Shown here: one piece after another, positions 34,988 through 43,898 of the stretch
Layout of the letters: each line of letters starts with the position of its first letter
How positions within the stretch are numbered: the stretch's first letter is position 1
NCBI GenBank assembly: GCA_002493595.1
Contig: DKZG01000008.1
Location: 75,112-139,111 of the forward strand
Direction of reading: 5' to 3'
Source: Ruminococcaceae bacterium UBA7080
GTDB lineage: Bacteria; Bacillota; Clostridia; Oscillospirales; Acutalibacteraceae
DNA length: 64,000 nt
Notes under the pieces: model-generated
Database searches by the model: none
Seen by the model: the letters and a program-made list of their open reading frames with translations, nothing else
What the model was told of the DNA's origin: nothing
Program-made: the position numbers and the translations under genes

Positions 34988-36364
34988 ATGCCATCAAATT
35001 ACATTTCCCCGATTTCAATGGATGCTCTTTCAAGTTTATGCTCGGAACTTGACAAGAATAACTATATAAAGAAAAGTGACTACGAAAAATATCATGTAAA
35101 AAGAGGGCTCAGAAACAGTGACGGAACAGGTGTTATGGCTGGGCTGACCCGTATATGTTCAGTTGAGGGTTATTATATTTTGGACGGTGAAAGAATACCT
35201 AAGGACGGCAAGCTTTCATACAGAGGCTATGATATTAATGACATTGTAAATAACTGTATTAAAGATGATCGCTTTGGTTACGAGGAGGTGGTATGGCTGC
35301 TCCTTTTCGGTGATCTGCCTACAGAGCAGCAGCTTTACAGCCTGCGTGAGGTGATTGCCGAGTGCAGGGCGCTTCCGGATGAATTTATTGAAGACATGAT
35401 TATGAAGCATCCGTCAAAGGATATTATGAATAAAATGGCAAGAAGTGTTATGTCCCTTTATTCTTTTGATGAAAATCCGGATGATATTTCGATTCCGAAT
35501 GTGCTTCGGCAGTCTTTACAGCTTATTTCTCAAATGCCGACGATTATGAACAGTGCCTATCAGGTTAAGCGTCGTGCATATTATGACAAAACCATGTTCC
35601 TGCATCCTATAAGAAAGGAACAGTCAACTGCCGAATATATTCTTAATCAGCTCAGAGTTGATGAAGTGTTTTCTCGTGAGGAAGCAAAGCTTCTCGATAT
35701 CTGCCTTATGCTCCATGCCGATCATGGAGGAGGTAATAACTCAACCTTTTCAACCAGAGTTCTTACATCGAGTGCTACGGATACATATTCCGCTATTACG
35801 GCGGGTTTTGGTTCTCTTAAAGGTCCTCGTCACGGAGGAGCAAATATAAGAGTTGCCAATCAGATGAATGAATTTATTGAAAATCTGGCGGATTCCTCAG
35901 ATCCTGCACAGGTTAAGGATTATCTTGTAAAAGTACTCAATAAGGAAGCCGGTGACGGTACGGGACTTATATACGGTATGGGTCACGCTGTTTATACATT
36001 ATCAGATCCTCGTGCAGTTATTCTTAAAGAAAATGCAAGGAATCTTGCCTATGAAAAGGGCTATGAAAAAGAATTTAAAACGCTGGAAAATATAGAGCTT
36101 TTAACGCCTCAGGTTTTTGCTGAGATTAAAGGTGATGACAAGGTTATGTGTGCGAATGTTGATTTGTATTCAGGTCTTGTTTATAAGGTGCTTGGTATAC
36201 CCGAGGATTTATATACACCGTTATTTGCAACTGCAAGAGTTGCAGGTTGGTGTGCACACAGGCTTGAGGAGCTTACTTCCGGCGGTCGAATTATGCGACC
36301 GGCGTATAAAAGTGTAAGCTATTCAAGAAAGTTCACTGATATAACACAGAGAACAGAAAAATAA
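34988..36364 (+). CDS. gltA: Citrate synthase
   Basis: This 458-residue enzyme condenses acetyl-CoA and oxaloacetate. The catalytic set is present: histidine in LMLHADHGGGNNSTF, histidine in GMGHAVYTLSDPRA and aspartate in CANVDLYSG. It is longer than the common 370-430 residues and has a distinct N-terminus, as in citrate synthases of Clostridia used for glutamate synthesis. AAGGAGA precedes the ATG. No aconitase or isocitrate dehydrogenase is next to it, so it probably serves an incomplete, biosynthetic TCA branch. Confidence 0.93.
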   Translation: MPSNYISPISMDALSSLCSELDKNNYIKKSDYEKYHVKRGLRNSDGTGVMAGLTRICSVEGYYILDGERIPKDGKLSYRGYDINDIVNNCIKDDRFGYEEVVWLLLFGDLPTEQQLYSLREVIAECRALPDEFIEDMIMKHPSKDIMNKMARSVMSLYSFDENPDDISIPNVLRQSLQLISQMPTIMNSAYQVKRRAYYDKTMFLHPIRKEQSTAEYILNQLRVDEVFSREEAKLLDICLMLHADHGGGNNSTFSTRVLTSSATDTYSAITAGFGSLKGPRHGGANIRVANQMNEFIENLADSSDPAQVKDYLVKVLNKEAGDGTGLIYGMGHAVYTLSDPRAVILKENARNLAYEKGYEKEFKTLENIELLTPQVFAEIKGDDKVMCANVDLYSGLVYKVLGIPEDLYTPLFATARVAGWCAHRLEELTSGGRIMRPAYKSVSYSRKFTDITQRTEK

Positions 36365-36394
36365 TGGAGTTTATTCGTTCAAGGAGACAGTAAG

Positions 36395-37210
36395 GTGCAA
36401 AGAACAGTAGCAAGAATTTCTGCTTTATTTATGATGATAACAGCGGCAGCAGCTTGTGCTTTGCACTTTTTTCTGCTTCGTTCGGAAAATAAGCAGGATT
36501 GCTATTCTTATTCTATATATATTTTGATATGTGTCGGTGCGGTATTTGCTGCAATTTATGCTTTTGTAAAAAAAGATACAGCACCGGTTATTGATTTTGA
36601 GAACGGAAATCAAAGAATGAAGATTGCCTCTTCCGCTTTGGCAGCTACATTTTTTTATGATTTTATTCATCAGGGATATAATTTATATTATTATATTGTG
36701 AATACCGATTATGTTCGCTATAGTTTTGTTATCCCTTTGGTAATCATATGCATAACGGCGATTTTAAGCTGCTTTTATTTTATTACGGTTGCAATGACTG
36801 CTGACCATGCTTCTTATGATTTCAGGAGCTTTACGTATTTGCATTTTTCGCCTATGCTTTGGGCGTTTGTAAAATTGTTTATCATAATGATGCAGATTGT
36901 TGACATAACCGATAATTCGGAAGTATGCTGTGAATATATTTTTTTGAGCGCAGCTCTTTGCTACACGCTCAGCTTTATTTTAGCTGTTGACAGGGGAAAC
37001 GGCAAAGCAACAAAAATGTTCATTTTCTCCTCCTGCACAATGGGGATTACTTCTGTAGTTGCAGGTGTACCGAGAATCATTATGTTTGCAATAGGCAAAG
37101 GCGGCGAGCTTGAAAGACTTTGGTTTTCTGCTATTCATTTTGTAATGTTCGGAATCTTTGCTCTCACATTACTGTATGATGTGACTAAACGCAGCAAAGA
37201 AAAAGGATAA
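36395..37210 (+). CDS. Unknown polytopic membrane protein
   Basis: I do not recognise this 271-residue protein. It has about seven transmembrane helices (near 8-27, 38-57, 76-98, 108-132, 148-168, 180-197, 208-228, with a last one near 243-262), short charged loops, and an Asp/Glu-poor membrane core. It starts at GTG 36395 with AAGGAG eight bases ahead. It lies 30 bases after citrate synthase and 13 before a transporter, so the three genes may be one operon; a transport-related role is a guess from location only. Confidence 0.7.
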   Translation: MQRTVARISALFMMITAAAACALHFFLLRSENKQDCYSYSIYILICVGAVFAAIYAFVKKDTAPVIDFENGNQRMKIASSALAATFFYDFIHQGYNLYYYIVNTDYVRYSFVIPLVIICITAILSCFYFITVAMTADHASYDFRSFTYLHFSPMLWAFVKLFIIMMQIVDITDNSEVCCEYIFLSAALCYTLSFILAVDRGNGKATKMFIFSSCTMGITSVVAGVPRIIMFAIGKGGELERLWFSAIHFVMFGIFALTLLYDVTKRSKEKG

Positions 37211-37223
37211 AGAGGAAAAAAGC

Positions 37224-38156
37224 TTGTTTTTTGATAATTTAAAAACGATTGCCCTTCAGGTGCTGATATTATATCTGATTGCGGGTATTGGTTTTGTTAC
37301 TGATAAAATCGGCATTTTTAAGCAGTCTGATGGTAAAAGGCTTATTGATTTGCTTTTTAATGTTATTTTACCGATAGCCATTATACATACTTTTATGACA
37401 ATGGAATATTCAAAAGAGCATGTTAAGGGAATTCTTTTTGCTTTTTTATGTGCATTTGCAACGCATATATTCGGAGCTCTTATTTCAAAGCTTACTTTCA
37501 GAAAAAGACCGCTTAAGGAACAGGGCTTGTATCATTATGCTATGATTTTATCAAATGCCGCTTTCCTTGCATTGCCTTTGGCAAAAAGTGTAATCGGCAA
37601 AGAGGGTATATTCTATTGTTCGGTTTATGTGGCAGTATTTAATATGGTGGCATTTACTTTGGGTATTTATGAAATATCAGGTCATCAAGCAAAGCTTAAT
37701 ATTAAAAAACTGATTTTTAATCCCGGTACGATTTCCGTCTTGATAGGTTTGCCGCTTTTTCTGCTTCATCCCGATATTCCTTATTTTTTGGAATATCCTA
37801 TGGAAATTGTCGGAAACTGCAATTCCCCGCTGGCGATGATCGTTTTCGGAACATTTCTTGCAAATTCGAGCTTTAAGGATATGTTTGCAAAAAAAGAAAT
37901 TTATTTTGTATCCTTTATACGTCTGGTGTTTATTCCGCTTTGTATGCTTGGGCTGTTTTATTTGTGCGGTGTAAGAGGTCAGCTTTTGGAAGCAATGATT
38001 ATTTCCGCTTCGGCACCTGCTGCAACAAATACAGCGATGTATGCAGCTAAATATGACAATGATGCTTCTCTTGGCTCGGAATTAGCTGCTCAGTCATCCG
38101 TGCTTTCCATTGCCACAATGCCTGTTATAGTGGCGCTGGCAGCAGTTATGAAATGA
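37224..38156 (+). CDS. AEC (auxin efflux carrier) family transporter
   Basis: The 310-residue protein has ten transmembrane helices in two halves, the AEC layout, with the typical LIAGIGFVTDKIGIF start, an LIDLLFNVILPIA segment, and SASAPAATNTAMYAAKY near the C-terminus. AEC members in bacteria export or import organic acids such as malate. It starts at TTG 37224, supported by AAAGAGGA seven bases ahead. Standing behind citrate synthase, a di- or tricarboxylate substrate is plausible but not shown. Confidence 0.82.
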   Translation: MFFDNLKTIALQVLILYLIAGIGFVTDKIGIFKQSDGKRLIDLLFNVILPIAIIHTFMTMEYSKEHVKGILFAFLCAFATHIFGALISKLTFRKRPLKEQGLYHYAMILSNAAFLALPLAKSVIGKEGIFYCSVYVAVFNMVAFTLGIYEISGHQAKLNIKKLIFNPGTISVLIGLPLFLLHPDIPYFLEYPMEIVGNCNSPLAMIVFGTFLANSSFKDMFAKKEIYFVSFIRLVFIPLCMLGLFYLCGVRGQLLEAMIISASAPAATNTAMYAAKYDNDASLGSELAAQSSVLSIATMPVIVALAAVMK

Positions 38157-38198
38157 TGATGAATTTGTAAACATTGTTTTAAATAAAATGGACATTCG

Positions 38199-38227
38199 TT
38201 GTATTACCCTTTAAAACATTGTATAAT
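38199..38227 (+). promoter_or_regulatory. Promoter of darA-holB-ricT
   Basis: TTGTAT (38199-38204) and TATAAT (38222-38227), 17-base spacing, about 60 bases before the darA start. Confidence 0.6.
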
Positions 38228-38289
38228 TAAATGTGAAAGAATTGAATGAACAGAGGCGAATGATGAATATATTTTAAAGGGTGATTTTA

Positions 38290-38613
38290 ATGAAACTTGT
38301 TATTGTAATTGTGTCAAATAAGGATTTGCCTAAGGTACTTGCAGCGGCAAGTGCAGAAGGATTTTTTTCAACGAAGGTGTCAACAGCCGGTCAGTTTTTA
38401 GAGGGCGGGCACACTACTGTGCTTTTTGGTATTGATGATGATAAAGTAGATTTTCTTTTTGATGTTGTTGAAAAGAATGTTACTAAGCGTATTGTAAAGA
38501 AAACCGGTGTAGAAAATACATTAGAGGGTTCTTTGCTGAAACAGCCTGTTGATGTTGAGGAGTATGGTGCAGTTGCTTTTGTGATAGATGTGGAACAGTT
38601 CAGAAAGCTTTAG
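38290..38613 (+). CDS. darA: PII-like cyclic-di-AMP receptor DarA/PstA
   Basis: A 107-residue protein of the DarA (formerly YaaQ, DUF970) family, which binds c-di-AMP as a trimer and is thought to signal to cell-wall or osmolyte control. The start MKLVIVIVSNKD, the T-loop-like region with STAGQFLEGGHTTVLFG and the C-terminal VAFVIDVEQF are typical. ATG 38290 follows AAGGGTG. In Bacillus the gene also lies next to holB and ricT, so the order here is conserved. Confidence 0.92.
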   Translation: MKLVIVIVSNKDLPKVLAAASAEGFFSTKVSTAGQFLEGGHTTVLFGIDDDKVDFLFDVVEKNVTKRIVKKTGVENTLEGSLLKQPVDVEEYGAVAFVIDVEQFRKL

Positions 38614-38614
38614 T

Positions 38615-39598
38615 ATGAAAATCTTTGATTTTGTAGGAAATGAGAGGGTAATTGAACAGCTTGGATGTCTTATTGACTCCGAGCGCTTTCCTCATGCCAT
38701 TGTGCTTGAGGGTGAGCCGGGTCTTGGTAAGCGCACTCTTGCACGTATTCTTGCCGCAGCACTTGTGTGCCGCAGCACGCAAAGGCCTTGTATGGAGTGT
38801 TCGCAGTGTAAAAAGGCTGCTCAGAGTATACATCCTGACATATTTGAGCATTGTGCATCGGGCGGTGCAAATTCATTTCATGTTGATGTTATACGTGAAA
38901 TCGTTAAAGATGCCTATGTCCAGCCGAATGAGGCACGGCATAAGGTTTACATTTTGGGTAATGCACATTGTATGAGTGTTTCTGCACAGAATGCACTTTT
39001 AAAAGTGCTTGAGGAACCGCCTGCTTATGTTGTATTTATTCTTACTGCAGAGTCCAAGAGTATGCTTTTGCCTACCGTGCTTTCAAGATCGGTAGTAGTC
39101 GGTCTTGAAGGAGTTGATTCGGATAAAGGTGCAGCTTATATATCCTCTCATATTACCGATGCCGGATATGATGAGACTAAAAAATCACTGGAGGCTTTTA
39201 ACGGCAATATAGGCAAGACGATTGACAGCTTTTCAAACGGGAAAGAAAATGAACTTATTTCAGTTTGCTGCGATATTTGCAAGGCTCTTGTTGAGGCGAG
39301 TGAGTATTCGCTGTTGTGCAAATGCTCTGTTTTTCAGAAGGACAGAACATCTATCGTTTTTGCATGCGGATTTTTGAAAAATATTTTTAGAGATGCATTG
39401 GTTTTAAGTCAGAACAGTACTTTGATTTCGGGTCAGTATGAGGTGGCCAAGCTGCTTAAAACAAAACTTACCAAGCAAAAACTTGTTGACTTAATTGCTG
39501 TTTGTGATAAACTTAAAGAAATGGCATTGATGAATTCAAACAATTCCATTTTGATTACAAAGATTTGCTACAGTCTGAGAGATGCTGTGGGCAGATAA
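38615..39598 (+). CDS. holB: DNA polymerase III delta-prime subunit HolB
   Basis: HolB is part of the clamp loader. From the ATG at 38615, 1 base after the darA stop, it has 327 residues. Walker A is EGEPGLGKRTLA; a zinc module follows in CRSTQRPCMECSQC; LKVLEEPPAYVVFIL and SRSVVV mark the AAA+ sensor region. The C-terminal helical domain is less conserved. An in-frame ATG at 38588 would overlap darA and has no better ribosome binding site. Confidence 0.9.
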   Translation: MKIFDFVGNERVIEQLGCLIDSERFPHAIVLEGEPGLGKRTLARILAAALVCRSTQRPCMECSQCKKAAQSIHPDIFEHCASGGANSFHVDVIREIVKDAYVQPNEARHKVYILGNAHCMSVSAQNALLKVLEEPPAYVVFILTAESKSMLLPTVLSRSVVVGLEGVDSDKGAAYISSHITDAGYDETKKSLEAFNGNIGKTIDSFSNGKENELISVCCDICKALVEASEYSLLCKCSVFQKDRTSIVFACGFLKNIFRDALVLSQNSTLISGQYEVAKLLKTKLTKQKLVDLIAVCDKLKEMALMNSNNSILITKICYSLRDAVGR

Positions 39599-39614
39599 TT
39601 CGGAGGACATATAA

Positions 39615-40463
39615 ATGACAAAGGTTGTTGGTGTTCGTTTTAAGGACACAGGCAAGACCTATTTTTTCGATCCGCAGGGTCTTGATATAAAAAAAGGTCA
39701 GATTCTTGTGGTGGAGACTGCCAAGGGTGTTGAATGCGGTACGGCTCAGTTCGCTGTTAAAGAGGTTCATGACGACGAAGTGGTACTGCCGCTTAAGCCT
39801 GTAAAAAGAATTGCCACTGACGAGGATTTGAAAATCTTAGAGGAAAACAAAGTACTTGAAAAGAAGGCTCTTTCTGTTTGCCAGGAAAAGATTGAAAAGC
39901 ATAATTTGGAAATGTTTTTAACAGACTGCGAGTATTCGTTTGACAGAAGTAAGATTATCTTTTTCTTTACAGCAGACGGAAGAATTGATTTCAGAGAGCT
40001 TGTTAAAGACTTAGGCTCATATTTTCATACCAGAATTGAGCTGAGGCAGATTGGTGTTCGTGATGAGAGCAGACTGCTTGGCGGTTTGGGTATATGCGGC
40101 AGGCCGTTTTGCTGTTCAACATTTCTTGACGACTTTCATTCCGTTACCATTAAAATGGCTAAGGATCAGGGCCTTTCCCTTGCACCGAGCAAAATAAGCG
40201 GAACTTGCGGCAGACTGATGTGTTGCTTGAAGTATGAGCAGAATTCTTATGACTATCTGAATAAAATAACACCTAAGAAAAATACTGTGGTCGACTGCCC
40301 CGAGGGAAGGGGTGTTGTGGTTGACGCCTCGCTTCTTACAGGCAAAATAAAAGTGCAGCTTGATAAATCACCCGAGGGATTGCCGGTAGTTGTTGATAGG
40401 GATAATGTAAAAGCTGTAAAATCTGACTCAAATTTCCGAAAAGAAAAAAGAACAAAAGAGTAA
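39615..40463 (+). CDS. ricT: PSP1-domain protein RicT (YaaT)
   Basis: The 282-residue protein is the RicT/YaaT member of the RicA-RicF-RicT iron-sulfur complex, which in Bacillus promotes RNase Y-dependent mRNA processing and the phosphorelay to Spo0A. The conserved PSP1 core is seen in IELRQIGVRDESRLLGG, and the cysteines that hold the cluster in GICGRPFCC and TCGRLMCCLKYEQ. TCGGAGG precedes the ATG, 16 bases after holB. RicA and RicF are not in the window. Confidence 0.94.
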   Translation: MTKVVGVRFKDTGKTYFFDPQGLDIKKGQILVVETAKGVECGTAQFAVKEVHDDEVVLPLKPVKRIATDEDLKILEENKVLEKKALSVCQEKIEKHNLEMFLTDCEYSFDRSKIIFFFTADGRIDFRELVKDLGSYFHTRIELRQIGVRDESRLLGGLGICGRPFCCSTFLDDFHSVTIKMAKDQGLSLAPSKISGTCGRLMCCLKYEQNSYDYLNKITPKKNTVVDCPEGRGVVVDASLLTGKIKVQLDKSPEGLPVVVDRDNVKAVKSDSNFRKEKRTKE

Positions 40464-40470
40464 AAATAAC

Positions 40471-40499
40471 TTGATTTTTTTATGATATACTGTTATATT
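40471..40499 (+). promoter_or_regulatory. Promoter of the ferredoxin gene
   Basis: TTGATT (40471-40476) and TATATT (40494-40499) with 17-base spacing. Confidence 0.55.
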
Positions 40500-40534
40500 A
40501 TTGATAGAAGTTTGATGTAGGAGGTGTATCTGTA

Positions 40535-40705
40535 ATGGCATATGCAATTTCTGATGATTGTATTTCATGTGGTGCTTGCGCTGCTGAATGTCCTGTAAGC
40601 GCAATTTCTGAGGGTGACGGCAAATTTGTTATCGATGCTGATACTTGTATCGAATGCGGTGCTTGCGAAGGTGTTTGCCCGGTTAGTGCTCCTGCACAGG
40701 CATAA
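40535..40705 (+). CDS. 2[4Fe-4S] clostridial ferredoxin
   Basis: A 56-residue ferredoxin. Eight cysteines fall in two C-x2-C-x2-C-x3-C-P clusters: C9, C12, C15, C19 and C38, C41, C44, C48, giving two 4Fe-4S centres. This is the low-potential carrier used by pyruvate:ferredoxin oxidoreductase and hydrogenases in anaerobes. TAGGAGGTG is at the right distance before ATG 40535, and its own promoter and terminator make it a single-gene unit. Confidence 0.96.
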   Translation: MAYAISDDCISCGACAAECPVSAISEGDGKFVIDADTCIECGACEGVCPVSAPAQA

Positions 40706-40727
40706 TTAAATACTTAGAAATTTTTTA

Positions 40728-40760
40728 AACAGCACATTTTTATAAATGTGCTGTTTTTAT
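40728..40760 (+). terminator. Intrinsic terminator after the ferredoxin gene
   Basis: Twelve-bp stem AACAGCACATTT / AAATGTGCTGTT, four-base loop, then a T-run. Confidence 0.85.
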
Positions 40761-40882
40761 TTTTGTGTTCTATGTGTTCTGACAATATAATCTCATTTTT
40801 ACACCAAAAAGTCGATAGAGTTGTGAGCATTTTTGTATATGTATACGAATGTGTTTAAAATACACGTTATTTCGACAAGAGT

Positions 40883-40912
40883 TATTGACATATGTCGATA
40901 ATGATGTATAAT
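40883..40912 (+). promoter_or_regulatory. Promoter and operator-like palindrome of the DUF134 gene
   Basis: TTGACA (40885-40890) and TATAAT (40907-40912) are spaced by 16 bases. The -35 box lies inside the palindrome TATTGACATATGTCGATA (40883-40900), whose arms match except for one position. The arrangement is typical of a repressor site; who binds it is unknown. Confidence 0.65.
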
Positions 40913-40961
40913 ATGGATGTAGCAATTAATAGACATATTGATGCTGAAAAGAGGTGCAAAA

Positions 40962-41375
40962 ATGGCACGTCCAAGAAAACATAAAAGAATATGCACTGTG
41001 CCCGAGGTTAAGGTTTATAATGCAAATGAAGAAAAAAAAGATTTGATTAATATAACTGTTGAGGAGTACGAAACTGTCAGATTAATTGATTATGTCGGTC
41101 TGACGCAGCAGGAATGTGCAAAGCAGATGCAGGTTGCCCGTTCGACAATTACAGCAATTTATGACAGTGCAAGGTACAAGCTGTCTGACTCAATTGTGAA
41201 CAGCAAGCCGATTCGTGTTGACGGCGGTGATTTTGAGCTTTGCGAAAATTCCAAGCATTGCTGCGGTCAGTGCGGTAAAAACAGATGCGGAAGATGCAAA
41301 CACGGCACTTGTGAGAGATGTATAGGTATTTTTCATGAACCCGGGCGGGAATGCTTTGTAGTTCAGTATAATTAG
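40962..41375 (+). CDS. DUF134 family DNA-binding protein with Cys-rich tail
   Basis: The 137-residue protein combines a sigma region-4-like helix-turn-helix (about 40-80: VRLIDYVGLTQQECAKQM, VARSTITAIYDSAR) with a C-terminal tail carrying nine cysteines in about 35 residues (HCCGQC, RCGRC, TCERC). The start MARPRKHKRIC is typical of DUF134. Such a tail can bind a metal or iron-sulfur centre, so the protein may sense redox or metal state. AGAGGTG precedes the ATG at 40962. pflB starts 36 bases downstream with no terminator between them, so it may be co-transcribed with and control pflB. Confidence 0.85.
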   Translation: MARPRKHKRICTVPEVKVYNANEEKKDLINITVEEYETVRLIDYVGLTQQECAKQMQVARSTITAIYDSARYKLSDSIVNSKPIRVDGGDFELCENSKHCCGQCGKNRCGRCKHGTCERCIGIFHEPGRECFVVQYN

Positions 41376-41411
41376 TTGATAATTTTATTTATATTTTGAG
41401 GAGGATAATAT

Positions 41412-43640
41412 ATGAACGCATGGAGAGGTTTTAAAGAAGGCGTATGGTGTGATGAAATCAATGTGAGCAATTTTATCAAACTTAACTATAGTGCCTATGA
41501 TGGGGATGCGGCTTTTCTTGAAAGCGCAACAGACAGAACAAATGCGGTTCTTGAAAAAGTAAAGGAGCTTTTAATCAAGGAAAATGAAAAAGGCGGAGTT
41601 CTTGATGTAGATACTGAAAAGGTGCTTTCCATTCTTTCTCATGGTTCCGGATATATTGATAAGGAAAAGGATATTATTGTAGGTCTTCAGACAGATGAGC
41701 CACTTAAAAGAGGCGTTTCGCCTTTTGCCGGATACAGAAATGCAGTGCAGGCCTGCCGTGCTTACGGTTATGAAATGTCCGATAAAATTAAGGATGAATT
41801 CACTTACAGAACAACACATAATACGGGCGTATTCCGTGCTTATACGGATACGATGAAAAAAGCCCGCCACGCAGGTATTCTTACCGGGCTGCCGGATGCA
41901 TATGCCCGTGGCAGAATTATCGGTGATTACAGACGTATTGCCCTTTATGGTATGGACTATCTTATTGAGCAGAAAAAACTTGATAAGAAAAAGGTGGGTG
42001 AAGCGGATGTTCTTAATGAAGAAACCATTCACCTTCTTGAAGATCTTTCGAAGCAGCTTGACTTTATGAATCAGCTTAAGGGACTTGCACTTGATTACGG
42101 TTATGATATTTCAAGACCTGCTGAAAATGCGAAAGAGGCTATTCAGTGGCTGTATTTCGGTTATCTCGGTGCTATTAAGGAGCAGAATGGTGCTGCCAAC
42201 TCAATCGGCAGAATTGCTGAATTTATCGACTGTTATATTGAAAGAGATTTTGCTGAGGGCGTTCTTGATGAAAAAGGCGCGCAGGAGCTTATAGACGATC
42301 TGGTGCTTAAGCTCAGATTGGTTCGTCACCTTCGTACTCCCGAATACAATGATTTGTTTGCTGGAGATCCTGTATGGGTTACTCTTGCATTGGCCGGTGT
42401 AACAGGTGAAGGTAAATCTATGTGCTCAAAAACTTCATTTCGTGTTCTTCAGACTCTTTATAATCTTGGTCCGTCGGCTGAGCCGAATATCACAGTTCTT
42501 TGGTCAGAGCATCTTCCTCAGGGATTTAAGGATTTCTGTGCTCAGGTTTCAATTGATACAGACTCAATTCAGTATGAAAATGATGATGTAATGAGAAGAA
42601 TGTATGGCGATGACTATGCGATTGCCTGCTGCGTATCAGCTATGAAAATGGGCAAGCAGATGCAGTTTTTCGGCGCAAGGTGCAACCTTGCCAAGGTTCT
42701 TCTTATGGCTCTCAACGGCGGTAAGGATGAAATCGGTGCAGACCAGATTGCACCTGAAGGCGAAGTGTTTGAAGAAAAAGTACTTGATTATGATAAGGTA
42801 ATGGCCGCCTATAAAAAGTATCTTGCATGGATGGCCAAACTTTATGTTAATACCATGAATGTTATTCACTATATGCATGATAAGTATGCATATGAAAGAC
42901 TTATGATGTCGCTTCACGATACAGATGTTGAAAGACTTATGGCATTCGGTGTGTCAGGTATGTCTGTTGCGACCGACTCGCTTTCAGCAATCAAATATGC
43001 CAAGGTTACACCGATTAAGGATGAACGAGGGATTATCACCGAATTTCATGTTGAAGGTGATTTTCCGAAATACGGCAACGATGATGACCGGGTTGACCTT
43101 ATCGGTAAGGAGCTTATAGAGTATTTCTATAAGGAACTTTGTAAAACGCCTGCATATCGCGGTGCAAAGCATACACTTTCAATTCTTACCATTACATCTA
43201 ATGTAATGTATGGCAAAAAGACAGGTTCAACACCTGACGGACGTAAGGCCGGTGAACCATTTGCACCGGGTGCAAATCCAATGCACGGCAGAGATGCAGA
43301 GGGTGCACTTGCATCACTTAATTCGGTTGCAAAGCTTGACTATGCTTGCTGCCAGGATGGTATTTCAAATACCTTCTCAATCACACCTGACACGCTTGGT
43401 CATGGCAGGGATGAGCAGATAGAGCATCTTACAACAATGCTTGACGGTTATTTTGCGCAGGATGCACACCATCTGAATGTGAATGTGCTTAACCGTGAAA
43501 AGCTTATTGCAGCTATGAATGATCCGACGCTTTATCCGTCACTTACAATCCGTGTAAGCGGATATGCCGTAAATTTCAATAAGCTTACAAGAGAGAAACA
43601 GGAAGAGGTTATTTCAAGAACTTTCCATACTGCAATGTAA
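41412..43640 (+). CDS. pflB: Formate acetyltransferase (pyruvate formate-lyase) PflB
   Basis: PflB converts pyruvate and CoA to acetyl-CoA and formate under anaerobic conditions. The 742-residue glycyl-radical enzyme has the catalytic cysteine pair at C406-C407 in AIACCVSAM and the radical glycine near residue 716 in RVSGYAVNF, 26 residues before the end. The start NAWRGFKEGVW and the SPFAGYRNA block are typical. A GAGGAGG site precedes the ATG. It is followed by a terminator and then the activating enzyme gene. Confidence 0.97.
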   Translation: MNAWRGFKEGVWCDEINVSNFIKLNYSAYDGDAAFLESATDRTNAVLEKVKELLIKENEKGGVLDVDTEKVLSILSHGSGYIDKEKDIIVGLQTDEPLKRGVSPFAGYRNAVQACRAYGYEMSDKIKDEFTYRTTHNTGVFRAYTDTMKKARHAGILTGLPDAYARGRIIGDYRRIALYGMDYLIEQKKLDKKKVGEADVLNEETIHLLEDLSKQLDFMNQLKGLALDYGYDISRPAENAKEAIQWLYFGYLGAIKEQNGAANSIGRIAEFIDCYIERDFAEGVLDEKGAQELIDDLVLKLRLVRHLRTPEYNDLFAGDPVWVTLALAGVTGEGKSMCSKTSFRVLQTLYNLGPSAEPNITVLWSEHLPQGFKDFCAQVSIDTDSIQYENDDVMRRMYGDDYAIACCVSAMKMGKQMQFFGARCNLAKVLLMALNGGKDEIGADQIAPEGEVFEEKVLDYDKVMAAYKKYLAWMAKLYVNTMNVIHYMHDKYAYERLMMSLHDTDVERLMAFGVSGMSVATDSLSAIKYAKVTPIKDERGIITEFHVEGDFPKYGNDDDRVDLIGKELIEYFYKELCKTPAYRGAKHTLSILTITSNVMYGKKTGSTPDGRKAGEPFAPGANPMHGRDAEGALASLNSVAKLDYACCQDGISNTFSITPDTLGHGRDEQIEHLTTMLDGYFAQDAHHLNVNVLNREKLIAAMNDPTLYPSLTIRVSGYAVNFNKLTREKQEEVISRTFHTAM

Positions 43641-43655
43641 TGTTATTGTGAATTT

Positions 43656-43691
43656 AAAACCCATTGAAATGTTGCCTTTTCAATGGGTTTT
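43656..43691 (+). terminator. Intrinsic terminator after pflB
   Basis: Eleven-bp perfect stem AAAACCCATTG / CAATGGGTTTT extended by A-T pairs. It separates pflB from pflA; the 207 bases from here to pflA contain no supported gene, only a weak promoter-like TTGGGA/TTATAA pair. Confidence 0.75.
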
Positions 43692-43898
43692 GTGTTATGG
43701 TTTAGTATGAGAAATGGATTTATAAGAAAAAGCGAACCGCTTAAAAGGTTATTAATAAAGAGAGGACGCAGATATTTTGCAGGGGTCGTATCACAATTGC
43801 ATCATGCATGCTGCACAGGATTATCTGTGTATTTGGGAATACATAAACAGCAGCATTATAAAGTGGTGTGACGATAAGGATTACAAGGAGTTGTTTGG

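Noticed and set aside
40799..40996. Minus-strand ORF over the DUF134 promoter
   Set aside because: It covers the promoter and palindrome and has no ribosome binding site; the AT-rich region allows it by chance.
43692..43871. Possible small ORF between pflB and pflA
   Set aside because: It begins inside the pflB terminator, has no ribosome binding site near any start, and its product shows no domain, signal or compositional logic.
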